Assembly: GCF_003473485.1 (NCBI RefSeq)
Contig: NC_053043.1
Location: 12,286,001 to 12,350,000, forward strand
Reading direction: 5' to 3'
DNA from: Medicago truncatula
Lineage: Eukaryota > Streptophyta > Magnoliopsida > Fabales > Fabaceae
Length of the DNA stretch: 64,000 nucleotides
Part shown: positions 45,916 through 56,083 of the stretch, piece after piece
How positions within the stretch are numbered: position 1 is the stretch's first letter
Layout: each line of letters starts with the position of its first letter
Translations under genes and position numbers: made by a program
Notes under the pieces: model-generated
What the model was told of the DNA's origin: nothing
The model's input: only the letters and a program-made list of their open reading frames with translations
The model's database searches: none

Positions 45916-48900
45916 CTACGACATTGCCACCATTTGATTCTGATTCATGGTTGCACCATGGTTCCTACTCACTCTTGTTCTCCTTTTCACTCTTCTTTTA
46001 GGCTGACCACCAAATATCATCACAAGCCATCTAGGCTTTCCAATTAAAAACATACAATATCCGAGGCCTATTCCAATCACAAATCCACATCCATATCCAA
46101 TTGCCACCGGTTTCCATCCAAATCCAAATTTCGCGTCGCTCCAAAAGCTGTTGTTAAGTGAAGGTTGAGAATATTGTTCAGGTCCACACTTCTTTGACAA
46201 GGGAAATCCACATAACTCCAAGTTTCCTACATATGAATCATTTGAAAATGTCTCGAACTGTTTTCCTCGAGGTATTTCTCCCACTAGATGGTTATTGGAA
46301 AAGTCTAAAACTGCAAGAAAGCCCAAATTGGTTAATTTTGCTGGAATCACATCAGTGAGCATATTTGATGAGAGATCCAGCCATTCCAAGTTTGTCAAGT
46401 TTCCCATGGATTTGGGAATAGGACCAATGAGTCTGTTATGGGAAAGGTTAAGCCCTATAAGTGCTTGAAGCTCATCAATAACATTTGGAATCTCTCCTTC
46501 AAATTTGTTTCTTGACAAATCAATAATTACTAAGATGTTTGGAATTTTAACCCATGTCATTTTGTTCCCTTTTGATGCCACAATCACAGAATCATAGTAG
46601 GGTGCAATTGATCGGATGGAGACTGGGTTGGCCCTATTGTTAAGACCTAGCTGCCCTATATTATTCGTCATGTATACCAATTCAGCAACATTCTTCATGG
46701 CTTCAAACTTTTCAAAATAGGCATTTGGTAGCGGACCACTAAAGTTATTGCCTGAGATATCAAAAATAGTTAAACTTGGAAATGGATGCTTTGTATTTAG
46801 ATTAACAATGATACCATGCAACTTATTGTCTCGCAGCAGCAAAACTTTCAAATCTTGCAGTGTTTGAAGCCAATCAGGAAACTCGTCTTCTATTTTGTTG
46901 CTGCCGAGGTTTAGAAACTTCAACCCTTTACAGAGAGACAAGGATCTAGGAATATGGCCTTCTAATTGGTTGCCATAAAGATTCAGAGTCTCAAGTGCAC
47001 TCATCTTTGAGAAGTTACTTGGCAAAGTGCCATGAAATTTGTTCATTTGTAGATTCAAAACTTGAAGGGATGATAAATCAGCAAGACATTGTGGAATGAT
47101 ACCTGTCAATTGATTGTGTTCCAGGTTGAGTGTTTGAAGTGAACTCATGTTGCAAATTGATACAGAGAGGTCACCAGCTAGTAAGTTAAAACTAAGATCA
47201 AGGCCACCGAGCTGGTTAATATTCCTTGAGCTGGAATAATACGTGCCAATTGATTGTGTGCTAATTTGGTCTATGGAAGTGAAACGGTTTCCAGCGAGGT
47301 TCAAAGATCCTGATATTTCAAGCAACCAATTGGGCACGCTTCCATTAAGTTTATTATTTGACAAATCAAGAGAATCTAATCTTGGGAATTCAATCTTGGG
47401 AAATTCTGTCAAATTGACAGAAGGAAAATACAATATTCTTAGTCGGGAGTAAATGAAACTGACATTGGATTCAAAGGTTAGTGATAATTGGCTATTATGT
47501 GAAAGGGACAGAAAAAACAACCAATGAAGTTTGGAAAAGAGTTGAAAATCAACAACACCACTCAAGTTGTTTGATGATAAATCTAGTCTAGTTAGGGTTG
47601 TAAGGTTGAAAATGGATTTTGGAATATTGCCTTGTAGCTTGTTACCAGATAGATATAGCGTATCTAACGAATACGATGAGATTGCACTGATATGTCCTGT
47701 AAATCGATTGTTTGACAGCTCTAGATGTTCCAAAGAAGGCAAAGATAACAAGGTGGGAGGAATTGTTCCGTTTAGAAAGTTATCACTTAAACTGAAATAA
47801 GTTAACTTTTGAAACCCTGTGATTTTGTTGCCAAGGGGACCTTCTAATTTGTTATGCGAACAATCTAATGTAACAAGTTGAGTCAAGTTAAATAATGAAA
47901 ACGGAATTTGTCCTTGTAATTTGTTTGAAGCTAGATTGAGTTCTTGCAGTTTGGTCATCGCACTAAACACATCTGGTATTTGACCGCTAAATGAATTGAA
48001 TGAAAGATCCACGTGAATGAGACGTTGAAGGTTTGAAAATGAGGAGGGGATTGAACCATTAAGTTGGTTTTCTGAGAGACTTATGGAATTAAGATGTGTG
48101 AAGTTAGAAAAGGACAGAGGAATTGGCCCTTGGAATCCACAATCTGAGAGATCTAAGGTAGTGAGAAAAGCATTGCAACTCAATTCAGGAAGCTCGCCTT
48201 GAAGGTAGGAATTCTCTGACATGTCTAGCTCTTGAATACTTGGCAAACAAAGAGCATTCTTTTTTAATTTTCCACTTAATTCTGTTGATTTAAGATTAAG
48301 AGTAACCAAATAGGAAGATTTATTGAAGAGAAAATTTATGGAGTTTAGTCTTATTGAAGACATGTTTGTTTGATTTAAAAATAGCTCCCTCAAATTTGTT
48401 GCATTTTGCACAAACCTCTTCAACGTGGTTTCCCCCCAAATTAAATCAAAATTCTCGGAGAGATGAAGTGATTCTAATTTGGAAAGGTGTGAGATTTGAG
48501 TTGGAACTTCACCTTTAAAGAAACTATTAGACAAGTCAAGATGTGTAAGATTAAAGAATCCACCAAACTTAGAATGAAAATGGGAGTTTGAGAAATCATT
48601 GGAAGAAAGGTTGAGTGTTTGGAGATGAGCAAGATCGAAAAGGGTACTATTAGGTTGTAATATACCATCAAGGCCTTCATCGCCAAGGTCGAGGCCAATC
48701 ACATGACCATAGATTGTGTCACATGTGACACCATGCCATGAGCAGCAATCAGTCCCATTTTGCCATGTTGCTGTTTTATTCAGAAGCAGAGCAGAGCTCT
48801 CGTCATGATGACATGAAAAATTGAAAGAATAAGAAGAAGAAGAAGAGAATGATGGAAAATGGAAGAGAAAAATATGCAAAAACAGAAGAACCCACGCCAT
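45916..48900 (-). CDS. leucine-rich-repeat receptor-like protein (RLP, Cf-type)
   Basis: Cell-surface receptor without a kinase domain; relatives sense pathogen or developmental signals through SOBIR1/BAK1 (family knowledge). A single intact exon gives 994 residues. A signal peptide (about 1-20, MAWVLLFLHIFLFHFPSFSS) precedes an LRR N-terminal cap with paired cysteines (SCHHDESSALL, C30; DCCSWHGVTC, to residue 60). Roughly two dozen extracellular LRRs of the LxxLxLSxNxLxGxIP type follow, with many N-glycosylation sites. The island before the last LRRs reads YYDSVIVASKGNKMTWVKIP, and the C-cap contains NLELCGFPLSKKCGPE. One membrane helix (about 931-953) has GxxxG motifs (GYGCGFVIGIGLG), the type used to bind SOBIR1. 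The basic cytoplasmic tail is 41 residues. TATAAATA lies about 95 bp upstream. The ligand cannot be predicted. Confidence 0.95.
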   Translation of the reverse strand: MAWVLLFLHIFLFHFPSFSSSSSYSFNFSCHHDESSALLLNKTATWQNGTDCCSWHGVTCDTIYGHVIGLDLGDEGLDGILQPNSTLFDLAHLQTLNLSSNDFSNSHFHSKFGGFFNLTHLDLSNSFFKGEVPTQISHLSKLESLHLSENFDLIWGETTLKRFVQNATNLRELFLNQTNMSSIRLNSINFLFNKSSYLVTLNLKSTELSGKLKKNALCLPSIQELDMSENSYLQGELPELSCNAFLTTLDLSDCGFQGPIPLSFSNFTHLNSISLSENQLNGSIPSSFSNLQRLIHVDLSFNSFSGQIPDVFSAMTKLQELNLASNKLQGQIPFSLFNLTQLVTLDCSHNKLEGPLGNKITGFQKLTYFSLSDNFLNGTIPPTLLSLPSLEHLELSNNRFTGHISAISSYSLDTLYLSGNKLQGNIPKSIFNLTTLTRLDLSSNNLSGVVDFQLFSKLHWLFFLSLSHNSQLSLTFESNVSFIYSRLRILYFPSVNLTEFPKIEFPRLDSLDLSNNKLNGSVPNWLLEISGSLNLAGNRFTSIDQISTQSIGTYYSSSRNINQLGGLDLSFNLLAGDLSVSICNMSSLQTLNLEHNQLTGIIPQCLADLSSLQVLNLQMNKFHGTLPSNFSKMSALETLNLYGNQLEGHIPRSLSLCKGLKFLNLGSNKIEDEFPDWLQTLQDLKVLLLRDNKLHGIIVNLNTKHPFPSLTIFDISGNNFSGPLPNAYFEKFEAMKNVAELVYMTNNIGQLGLNNRANPVSIRSIAPYYDSVIVASKGNKMTWVKIPNILVIIDLSRNKFEGEIPNVIDELQALIGLNLSHNRLIGPIPKSMGNLTNLEWLDLSSNMLTDVIPAKLTNLGFLAVLDFSNNHLVGEIPRGKQFETFSNDSYVGNLELCGFPLSKKCGPEQYSQPSLNNSFWSDAKFGFGWKPVAIGYGCGFVIGIGLGYCMFLIGKPRWLVMIFGGQPKRRVKRRTRVSRNHGATMNQNQMVAMS

Positions 48901-48995
48901 GAATGATTTTGTGGAAAGTGTAAATGGTTTAACTGAAAGAAAACCAATAGAAAAGCAAGTGTGGATGAAATGAATGCTAAGGAATGCAAGGTAAA

Positions 48996-49003
48996 TATTT
49001 ATA
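48996..49003 (-). promoter_or_regulatory. TATA box of the receptor-like protein gene
   Basis: TATAAATA on the minus strand, 96 bases before the ATG at 48900, which leaves room for a leader of about 60-65 nt. Confidence 0.6.
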
Positions 49004-50312
49004 GCTAAATTGAGAATACAATATTTTCTAAAACAAAATTCAGTTTTGCTTGGTGAGCATTGTCATTTTCATTCAATATAATTGTTTGATATTTCTATTG
49101 AAAATACAATATAATTTTCAATATAGTTGAATATACAATATTGTTTATGTATAGACTGGTTTTTTTTAGAGGACGTGTAGACTGATCTAGAATTCAAATT
49201 TTCTTTCGAAATTTTTAAATTTTTGTAGCTAAACTCATCAAATTTCTAAATTTCTTGAGCTAGGCAAAATCAAAACGTTATAACTACTTTTCCAAGTCTT
49301 TGAACATGACATTGGCTAAAAAGTTGTGGTTGTACATGTACAATGACTTTAAAATCATTGTTATCGTATTATAGAGCATTGATTGGTTTGATTTTTTCCT
49401 AGCTAATTAGTTTGATTTTTCATCCCAAGATTCCTTCTAATTCATATCTTTACTTTATTGCATATGATTTATAATTTATTTTAAGAGTGAAGTCCAATTT
49501 TAGTCTCTAAGAAAAACAAAAAAAAAACTCAATTTACTCCCTAAAAGTAAGATAAAATTTTTAGTTTCTGACGAAAACAAACTATTTTAATAAAAAATAG
49601 TTTATTTATATCTAGCTAGATATAAAATGTCTCCTTATTTATATATCTATTTCAATAAAACAAGACCTCTCGAACTAGATTTTATCTACCTAGAGACAAA
49701 CTGCAAGATTGAATTATGCATTATTTATGGAGGTTGTTGAATCTATTTCTAGCACATCTTTATAAAATTAGTTTGTGAGGTAAGGATTGCATTCATTTAA
49801 CAAAACTTGTTTCAGTTATCTCTCGTCCAATGGTAAGGACTAAGGAGCACAGCGCAAATATTTACAATATTCAGGTTTGATGGTCTTTGCTTGGTGGCCA
49901 ATGGTCATGTTCATTCAATATAATTGTTACTATTTCTATTTGAATCTATGGATGGAGAATGTCTATCCACATAAAATATATGTGCAGACACATTCTAAAT
50001 TTTATTTATTTATTTGTAGACTGATCGTGAATTCAATGAAGGTATAATATAATTATAATATATAAACATCATTTTCCTTAAATAGAAACAACATTTATAA
50101 TTTAAACCATTTTAAAAATAAATAGCCATAACAAAACTAATAATCATAAAATATTTTTCTAATTTTATATAAATTTGAAAATTAAAGAATTATTTATGAT
50201 TTTAAAATTAAAGTTTATAAAATAAGATGGATTTTTTTTTCCTATTTACTTGCATTAAGAATTTAATGAAAAAACAAGAGGTTTACCAAAAATGTGGTTT
50301 GAAAAAAAAAAA
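49004..50312. other. upstream intergenic DNA of the receptor-like protein gene
   Basis: AT-rich, with no gene. The block GAGCATTGTCATTTTCATTCAATATAATTG near 49052 recurs in diverged form near 49900-49930, a local duplication. Confidence 0.4.
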
Positions 50313-50885
50313 CTTAAGAGAATTGTTGTTGACACATTGTCATTGGCTGAGAAACACTAGTAATTTACCTAAATGCTCCTCGGCAGTTAACTGCCGAATT
50401 ATGGAACCGGCTGCAGTTAACTACCGAGGAAAAACTTTGGCAGTAAACTATCGAGGAAATCTGAAAACTTCGGCAGTTAACTGCCGAGGAAACCTCAAAC
50501 CTGTTTTTTTTTTTTGTTTGACAAAAACCATAAATTGTCATTAATAATATTTATTGAATCATCATTTTAGGTCAATTAACTACCGATTGTAGATATTATT
50601 CATCTCTCATATTTCTTCATTTATGGCAACAAAATCATATGAATGAAATCATAAAAATAACTATGTTTAATTCCTTAAAAGGATTAAAGAATTAAATTTA
50701 ATTAAGGAAAATTTAGGTGTATTTCCTTATTTAATTTCAGGTTTGAAATTCCTCGGCAGTTGTTTTCCTCGGAAGTTAACTGCAGCCGGTTCTTTAAAAT
50801 TTCGACAGTTAACTGCCGAAGGACATTTGAGTAATTTATTTGTGTTTCTCAACCAAATCAAATGTATCAACAACAATACTCAAGA
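50313..50885. mobile_element. TIR element with CGGCAGTTAACTGCCG palindromes
   Basis: Long inverted arms pair from about 50313 (CTTAAGAGAATTGTTGTTGA) with about 50885, and continue through GGCTGAGAAACAC and AACCGGCTGCAGTTAACT for about 160 bp. Within the arms the 16-base palindrome CGGCAGTTAACTGCCG and its variants recur: four or more times on the left (50381-50493) and three on the right (50754-50820). No target duplication could be fixed. Non-coding; MULE-like organisation is inferred from the long arms. Confidence 0.75.
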
Positions 50886-51309
50886 AAAGACAAGGGAATA
50901 CATAAAGGATAAATATTTTTTATTAGTATTAGTATTTTATCTTCTTTTCTTAAAGAAGTATTTTATCTATTATCACATTTATCTTCTTTTCTTCGTTAAC
51001 CCTTCAACTTAATTCAATTGGTGATACATTTTTAAGTTTATTTTTTATTTCAGAAGGTTTAACATTTTGATATTGTATTAGGTTATAATTGGTGTGTGAG
51101 ATTTGATTGTACACTTTTTTTTTTAAGTTGACGTGAGACTTTAGTTATTGAAGTGTTTTAATTTTAGATTTTTTTTTTTTTTTATATTTGACAAAGTTCT
51201 CAAATATTTTTGTACATATTTTTAGTTTATTTGATGATTCTAACCCAAACAAAATCAGTGATTATACATTTAATCAGTTTAGGCAATGGTTTCACTCAAA
51301 AGTGAACCA

Positions 51310-51490
51310 ATCCGTCCCATGAACATCTTTATCTCACTTCGGTCTGAAATATGAGAAAAAAAATTCTTTAAAAGGTTTATTGAATAACTGATGTATCATC
51401 AGATCCATATTATAAACCAAATGCATCAATTATTCAATGAATATGAAAAATTAATATTTTCTTATTTTGATATAAGAGGGATTACATGTT
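51310..51490. mobile_element. decayed MITE
   Basis: CTTCGGTCTGAAATATGAGA with GAATAACTGATGTATC at the left mirrors GATGCATC..ATTATTC region AAATGCATCAATTATTCAATG and TTGATATAAGAGGGA at the right. This is like a worn Stowaway-type foldback element. Confidence 0.45.
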
Positions 51491-51864
51491 AATAAAAAAA
51501 AACTTAGAAACATAGAGCTATTTTAGTTTGTAATATTTATATACTTTTTTTCCTGAATTAGTCGGTACTTGAATCGGATACCGAGTTTAAATATAAACAT
51601 TTTTTATAAGGAAAATTTAAGTAAAGCGGATGATACCTCATTCTTGATAGTGTTTCCAGTAGAGGCATGAAAGAATTTGTTCTTCTTATTTCTATTAGAA
51701 AGCCAAAATATTTTTGATCTCTATTTCCAGTAGCTATCTTCTTGAAGTAAAAATGGTAGCTAAATTAGGCTGCATTGTGAGCAATGTGTGGTAGTTTTCG
51801 TCAACTGCTTAATTAGATACAGAATGCTTCAATTTCTGCTCTTTGTTGTTAACTAGTGTAACGC

Positions 51865-51881
51865 CCCGTGCCAAGCACGGG
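51865..51881 (-). terminator. Helitron 3' terminal hairpin
   Basis: Perfect 7-bp stem CCCGTGC/GCACGGG with a 3-base loop, GC-rich in otherwise AT-rich DNA. It sits 12 nt from the CTAG 3' terminus, where Helitrons carry their replication-termination signal. Confidence 0.85.
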
Positions 51882-52861
51882 ATACATTTTATTTAAATTT
51901 TTTTAATATGATTTAAATTTTAACAGATTTTTTAAATATTATTGTTTTTGTTTCTTTTCATCCATAATTTTGGCATTATGTGGTATTTTATCTTCGTATT
52001 TAAAATTGAACGATAAATAATCATTTATTGAGATCAAAAAGTTAAATTTTATAGATGACTATTTTTGTGAGAGTGATAAAATAATCAACAAAAGTACAAT
52101 TAAATCCAAAAGATAAAAACACTATAAATAATTAATATATTTCTAAAAAATTAACTAATTAGTAAGAGTTTGTATTAGCTTTGGTTTGTCAGTCATTCAA
52201 TATATCAAATGGATATGATTACCTATGTTTTAATTTTTCACTCTTAATAAAATATTAATTTTTTACTTAATCACAATGATTTCTATGATCGCAATTATAA
52301 ATAAAAAAAACCTAAATTCAAAATTTTAGTTACATCTATTATTTTTATTGGTTTCATAAATAATATTCATTAACATTATTTTTTTAATTTATCAAAATAA
52401 GCACATTTTTGAATAAAATTTACCTCATAAATATATGTATATTTTGTATTTCATTAAAAAAAAAATGAATTTTTATGTTAAATTTTGAATATAAAAAAAG
52501 CATTAACAAATCATGTTTCGTTTTATATTTGTGAACAAAAAATAAGTTTAAAACACAAAAACAATATTTTTAAAATAATAGGTTATCGCTAATTATTCAC
52601 ACTTAGGGAAACTTAATTTTTGTATTTACTTTAGAATTTGTGTAAAGTTTAAGACATAAGTAAATTGTAAATTGAAAATATGGAAACTGTTTTTTTTTTT
52701 TATTGAATTGTCAATACATGCAACAAAAACGATTTGTTCAATTGAAAATTGAAATTCCCAAGACAATAAAAGAGGTGCCGCATCACCATACAAAATAACA
52801 TTATACCAAAAGGTGTACAAACTTTACCAAAATAGACCTGTAATAAAATAAAATAAAAAAC

Positions 52862-54253
52862 CTTATTAACATTCTTCAACTCCTCAATAGTGGTCCTAGG
52901 AGTAAGTAAGAGAAACTCCTCATTTACAGGTATGCGAGATGAATTTGGTAACTGGATCAATCCCGATGCAGGAGAATTTGTATTTGCACTAAGAAAGCTA
53001 TAATAAAAAGTATCAATCAATAATATTATAACTTAAGAAAAAAAATGTTATATTAAAAAAAATATATATACCTTTTCCTTATTTCCTTTGTTTCACCCAT
53101 TTCAGGATTGAATGTGATTCTAGTGTAAGAAAATGCATTTCGCAATGCTGGTTTTCCTATCATTAAGATTCAAAAGTATATGAATCAAGTATATATATTC
53201 GTATAAACAAACAATCACAATTGCTAGTCATAAATTATTACCTTGAAACAATTTAACTTTTGTCAACATAATGGCTACAACAGCATTTTGAGATTCACCG
53301 GAAGATAGGAAAGAGTTCAGCTCTTCAACATACTCTCCAAAAAGAGTACATTTAAAACGGTACGTACCTATTTGAAATTGTCAAAGATTATACAAATATT
53401 AATAAAAATACTATAATACAGGTCTTGAAAAATTACAATTACAAAAAAAATAAATTAAACCTACCCATTTGAATCCAATTCAATGACATTCATTTTAGTT
53501 TTTACACCATCTCTTTCGTACTCTCTTTCAACTCCAACTCCAACTCCAATCATGACTCCTATTACATCTGCATATATAACACACATTAAAATATCGATGA
53601 AATTACTATTTATTATTAAAAGAATATAACGTACAATTGAATCATATTAAACAAAACATTTTATTAATTCAATATATAAATTATTGTGTTATTTTTGTAA
53701 GCAAAAATAATATTTAAAAAAATCTACATGAAGAAAATTATAGTCACGTACCAACTAAGTAGTTGTTGTCGTAAGATTCATTGAAAACATGAGGTGCAGG
53801 TGTAAACGAATACACGTTTGTTGGGACCAAAACAGTTTTAGATAGTTTGACTTTTGTGTTGATTGTGAAATCCAGTTTGTATTCGTTGCATGATGGTCGA
53901 TACGAACCACTGTTGCTAGCAACATTAAATGAGGAAATCGTGAACACCATTCCCTCTTGGAGTTGTTCCTTGAACTTGTAGATCAATGTTCTTCGTATAG
54001 ACGCACCAATTCGATCACCCTAGATAAAAAAGTTGAGAACACTATACTTTAAACAAAAAATACTAAAAAAAAACAAAAAAGAAAAACGATATGAAAAAGG
54101 TACCTTTCGATTCATTAGAACCAACTCCATGAAAAATGGTAGTTTTTTATTTTTGTAGTCTTGACCAAACCAAGCACGAACAACCCTCACAACCAATGTC
54201 CACGATTGTTTTCTTGGCGAAACATTAGAGATGAAGTTGTGTTTCGTTGACAT
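52862..54253 (-). pseudogene. replication protein A 70-kDa-like OB-fold gene in the Helitron, partial and probably frameshifted
   Basis: Resembles the N-terminal OB folds of plant RPA1-like proteins, which bind single-stranded DNA. Likely exons on the minus strand are 54253-54104 (MSTKHNFISNVSPRKQSWTL, VVRVVRAWF), 54019-53752 (GDRIGASIRR, SCNEYKLDFTINTKVKL), 53567-53465 (DVIGVMIGVGVGVEREYERD), 53367-53242 (YRFKCTLFGEYVEELNSFLS), 53156-53072 and 52997-52862 (SSRIPVNEEFLLLTPRTTIE). The first three join in frame. Exon 4 begins GTACGTACCGT, where one GTAC would keep the frame, so a 4-bp tandem duplication appears to break it. The C-terminal zinc OB fold is missing. A TATATAAATAG about 120 bp upstream of the ATG may be its promoter. 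Confidence 0.7.
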
Positions 54254-54372
54254 TTTCCTTTGCAATAGAAAAATTACAGAAATAGTTTAGAATATAGATA
54301 CCAGAGCACCAAAGAACAGAAAACGAATAACTACATTTTGTGATTGTTGTTTACTCATACCCAAAATCTCTA

Positions 54373-54383
54373 CTATTTATATA
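54373..54383 (-). promoter_or_regulatory. TATA box for the Helitron RPA-like gene
   Basis: TATATAAATAG on the minus strand, about 120 bases before the ATG at 54253. Confidence 0.45.
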
Positions 54384-55159
54384 GAAAAATAGTACCATAA
54401 CGGTTAATATAAATTAATTATCAATTTGACCGTTTTAAAATTAATATTATCAACGTCTTTAATATTATAAAACGTGCATTAAACGGTTAAATTATATTTC
54501 ATGTAACGTACAAAAAATTAACTTCATAACATTTGAAATTTAATTTAATATTTAATAATATCTTATAAATAATTATGTAATATAGTTTTGTAACAAACAA
54601 AAATTAATTATATAACCTTAAAAACTAATTAATACAATTAATTTTTTAATTAGTAGGTTAATGCCTTAGTGTAACGTCCCAAAATTCAAAATAGAATTTA
54701 TTCAGTTTATTTATTATAATTTTGTAACCAACCAAATTTTGAATGTTACATATAAATGTTAATTGAATACTAATTAGATTAGTAATTATTTGATTTGTAA
54801 CGTTCAAATTTTTATTGTAAAATATAAATTTTAATCGAAACAGTAATTATATTAATCATTATCTGATTGTAACCAACTATTTACTTTATGTACAATTTAA
54901 TGTTAAATAAAAAACGGTTTTTAATAATAATTAAAATTATTAAGCTTGTATTAAAAATTAGGAGGAATTTTGGGAACATATGCCAAGTAGGCTTTTGATG
55001 AGGTGGACATCCTTAGAGGAAAGGAATTTGAAATAGGCTATTTCTAAGAACTCTAAATTGTTAGTATAAAGATTTGCTTCCAAAAATTAGGGGTTATATT
55101 TTTACTCCAGGAAGCCATGTCAGCAAACATAGTTTTAACTTGGCTGTTATATTTGAATA

Positions 55160-55343
55160 GAGAAATGATATTTGTACAATCATTTTTGTATAACTTTTGT
55201 ACAACCTTCTCTCTCATACTCACATTATCTTCTTATTCTCTCTCTTCATTTTTCTCTCTCTATTGTTTTTGACCAATAAGAAGAAAACACAACAAGGTTG
55301 TCCCAAAAATTGTACCAAAAAAGTTGTTCAAATATCACTACTC
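55160..55343. mobile_element. MULE-type MITE, 184 bp, copy 2
   Basis: Starts GAGAAATGATATTTGTACAA and ends TATCACTACTC, the same 184 bp as the copy at 6706-6889 and clearly homologous throughout. The perfect 9-bp duplication ATTTGAATA is at 55151-55159 and 55344-55352. It lies about 90 bp outside the Helitron 5' end. Confidence 0.9.
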
Positions 55344-55352
55344 ATTTGAATA

Positions 55353-56083
55353 AGGATAGTAGCGCCAATTATTTTTCACCAAGCTGTTAAGTTCTAACTA
55401 GGCATTGTTAAAGCGAAACCAATGATGAGGTTGGCGCCGCGACATGGGATCAAGTTGAAGTAAGAATGGTATGTGATCAAAGATAGCAGTGATTCAGAGA
55501 ATACAAATTAAATGCGCCGTGTATTCGAAAATAAACACCATAAAAAACACATCTACACACAACACCTAACCACGCCCTACCAACAACACTCATGCTGACA
55601 ACACCTATCAAAATAAACATCACCACTTAAAAGAGACTCATCATCGTATAATACCTAGTTCTAGACTTGTAGTACTCCGCATGTTCCTTCGTTAAAGTTC
55701 AATCAGCAAATAAAATGGTTAAGTTTAATGATGATAACTTTTTCATTTAATACTTTTATAATCACCAACAAAAAAAAAAGTTATTTTTATGTTAAACTAA
55801 AACAACAATTTTCCAAAACGAAGTTACCATGCCTTGGAAAAATGTTTAGTATTGGAATTCGAAACAAGAGCAGAAAAACTACAACAACCAAAGAGACACT
55901 TCAGTTTTCCAAACAAACAATGATTATATATATCTTTTCAAATAGCTAGTACTAACTCTCTGTCTTCCGTTTTCATTTTGAATATAAATCTTCTGAGTGA
56001 GTGGAAAACAAGAATAAAATCTGCAACTTGCTCTCCTTTCTCACCAATTCTGTTTTGAGCTAATTTTGTTTGCTTGAAAGAAC
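55353..56083. other. upstream region of HSP70 relic 2
   Basis: No gene is seen. A TATATATA at about 55925-55932, followed by a leader-like stretch, could be the old promoter of the HSP70 relic, about 150 bp before its ATG. Confidence 0.4.

Larger units (their letters stand above)
51853..55072 (-). mobile_element. non-autonomous Helitron (3220 bp) carrying an RPA-like gene
   Basis: Read on the minus strand, the element starts TCTTTATACTAACAATTT (TC at 55072-55071), preceded by host A. It ends CTAG at 51856-51853, followed by host T: the A/T insertion and CTRR 3' end of Helitrons. Twelve bases from the 3' end is a hairpin with a 7-bp stem CCCGTGC/GCACGGG and loop CAA (51865-51881). There are no terminal inverted repeats and no target duplication, as expected for rolling-circle transposition. 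No Rep/helicase frame is present, so it depends on another element. RPA-like genes are known passengers or components of plant Helitrons. Confidence 0.85.
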
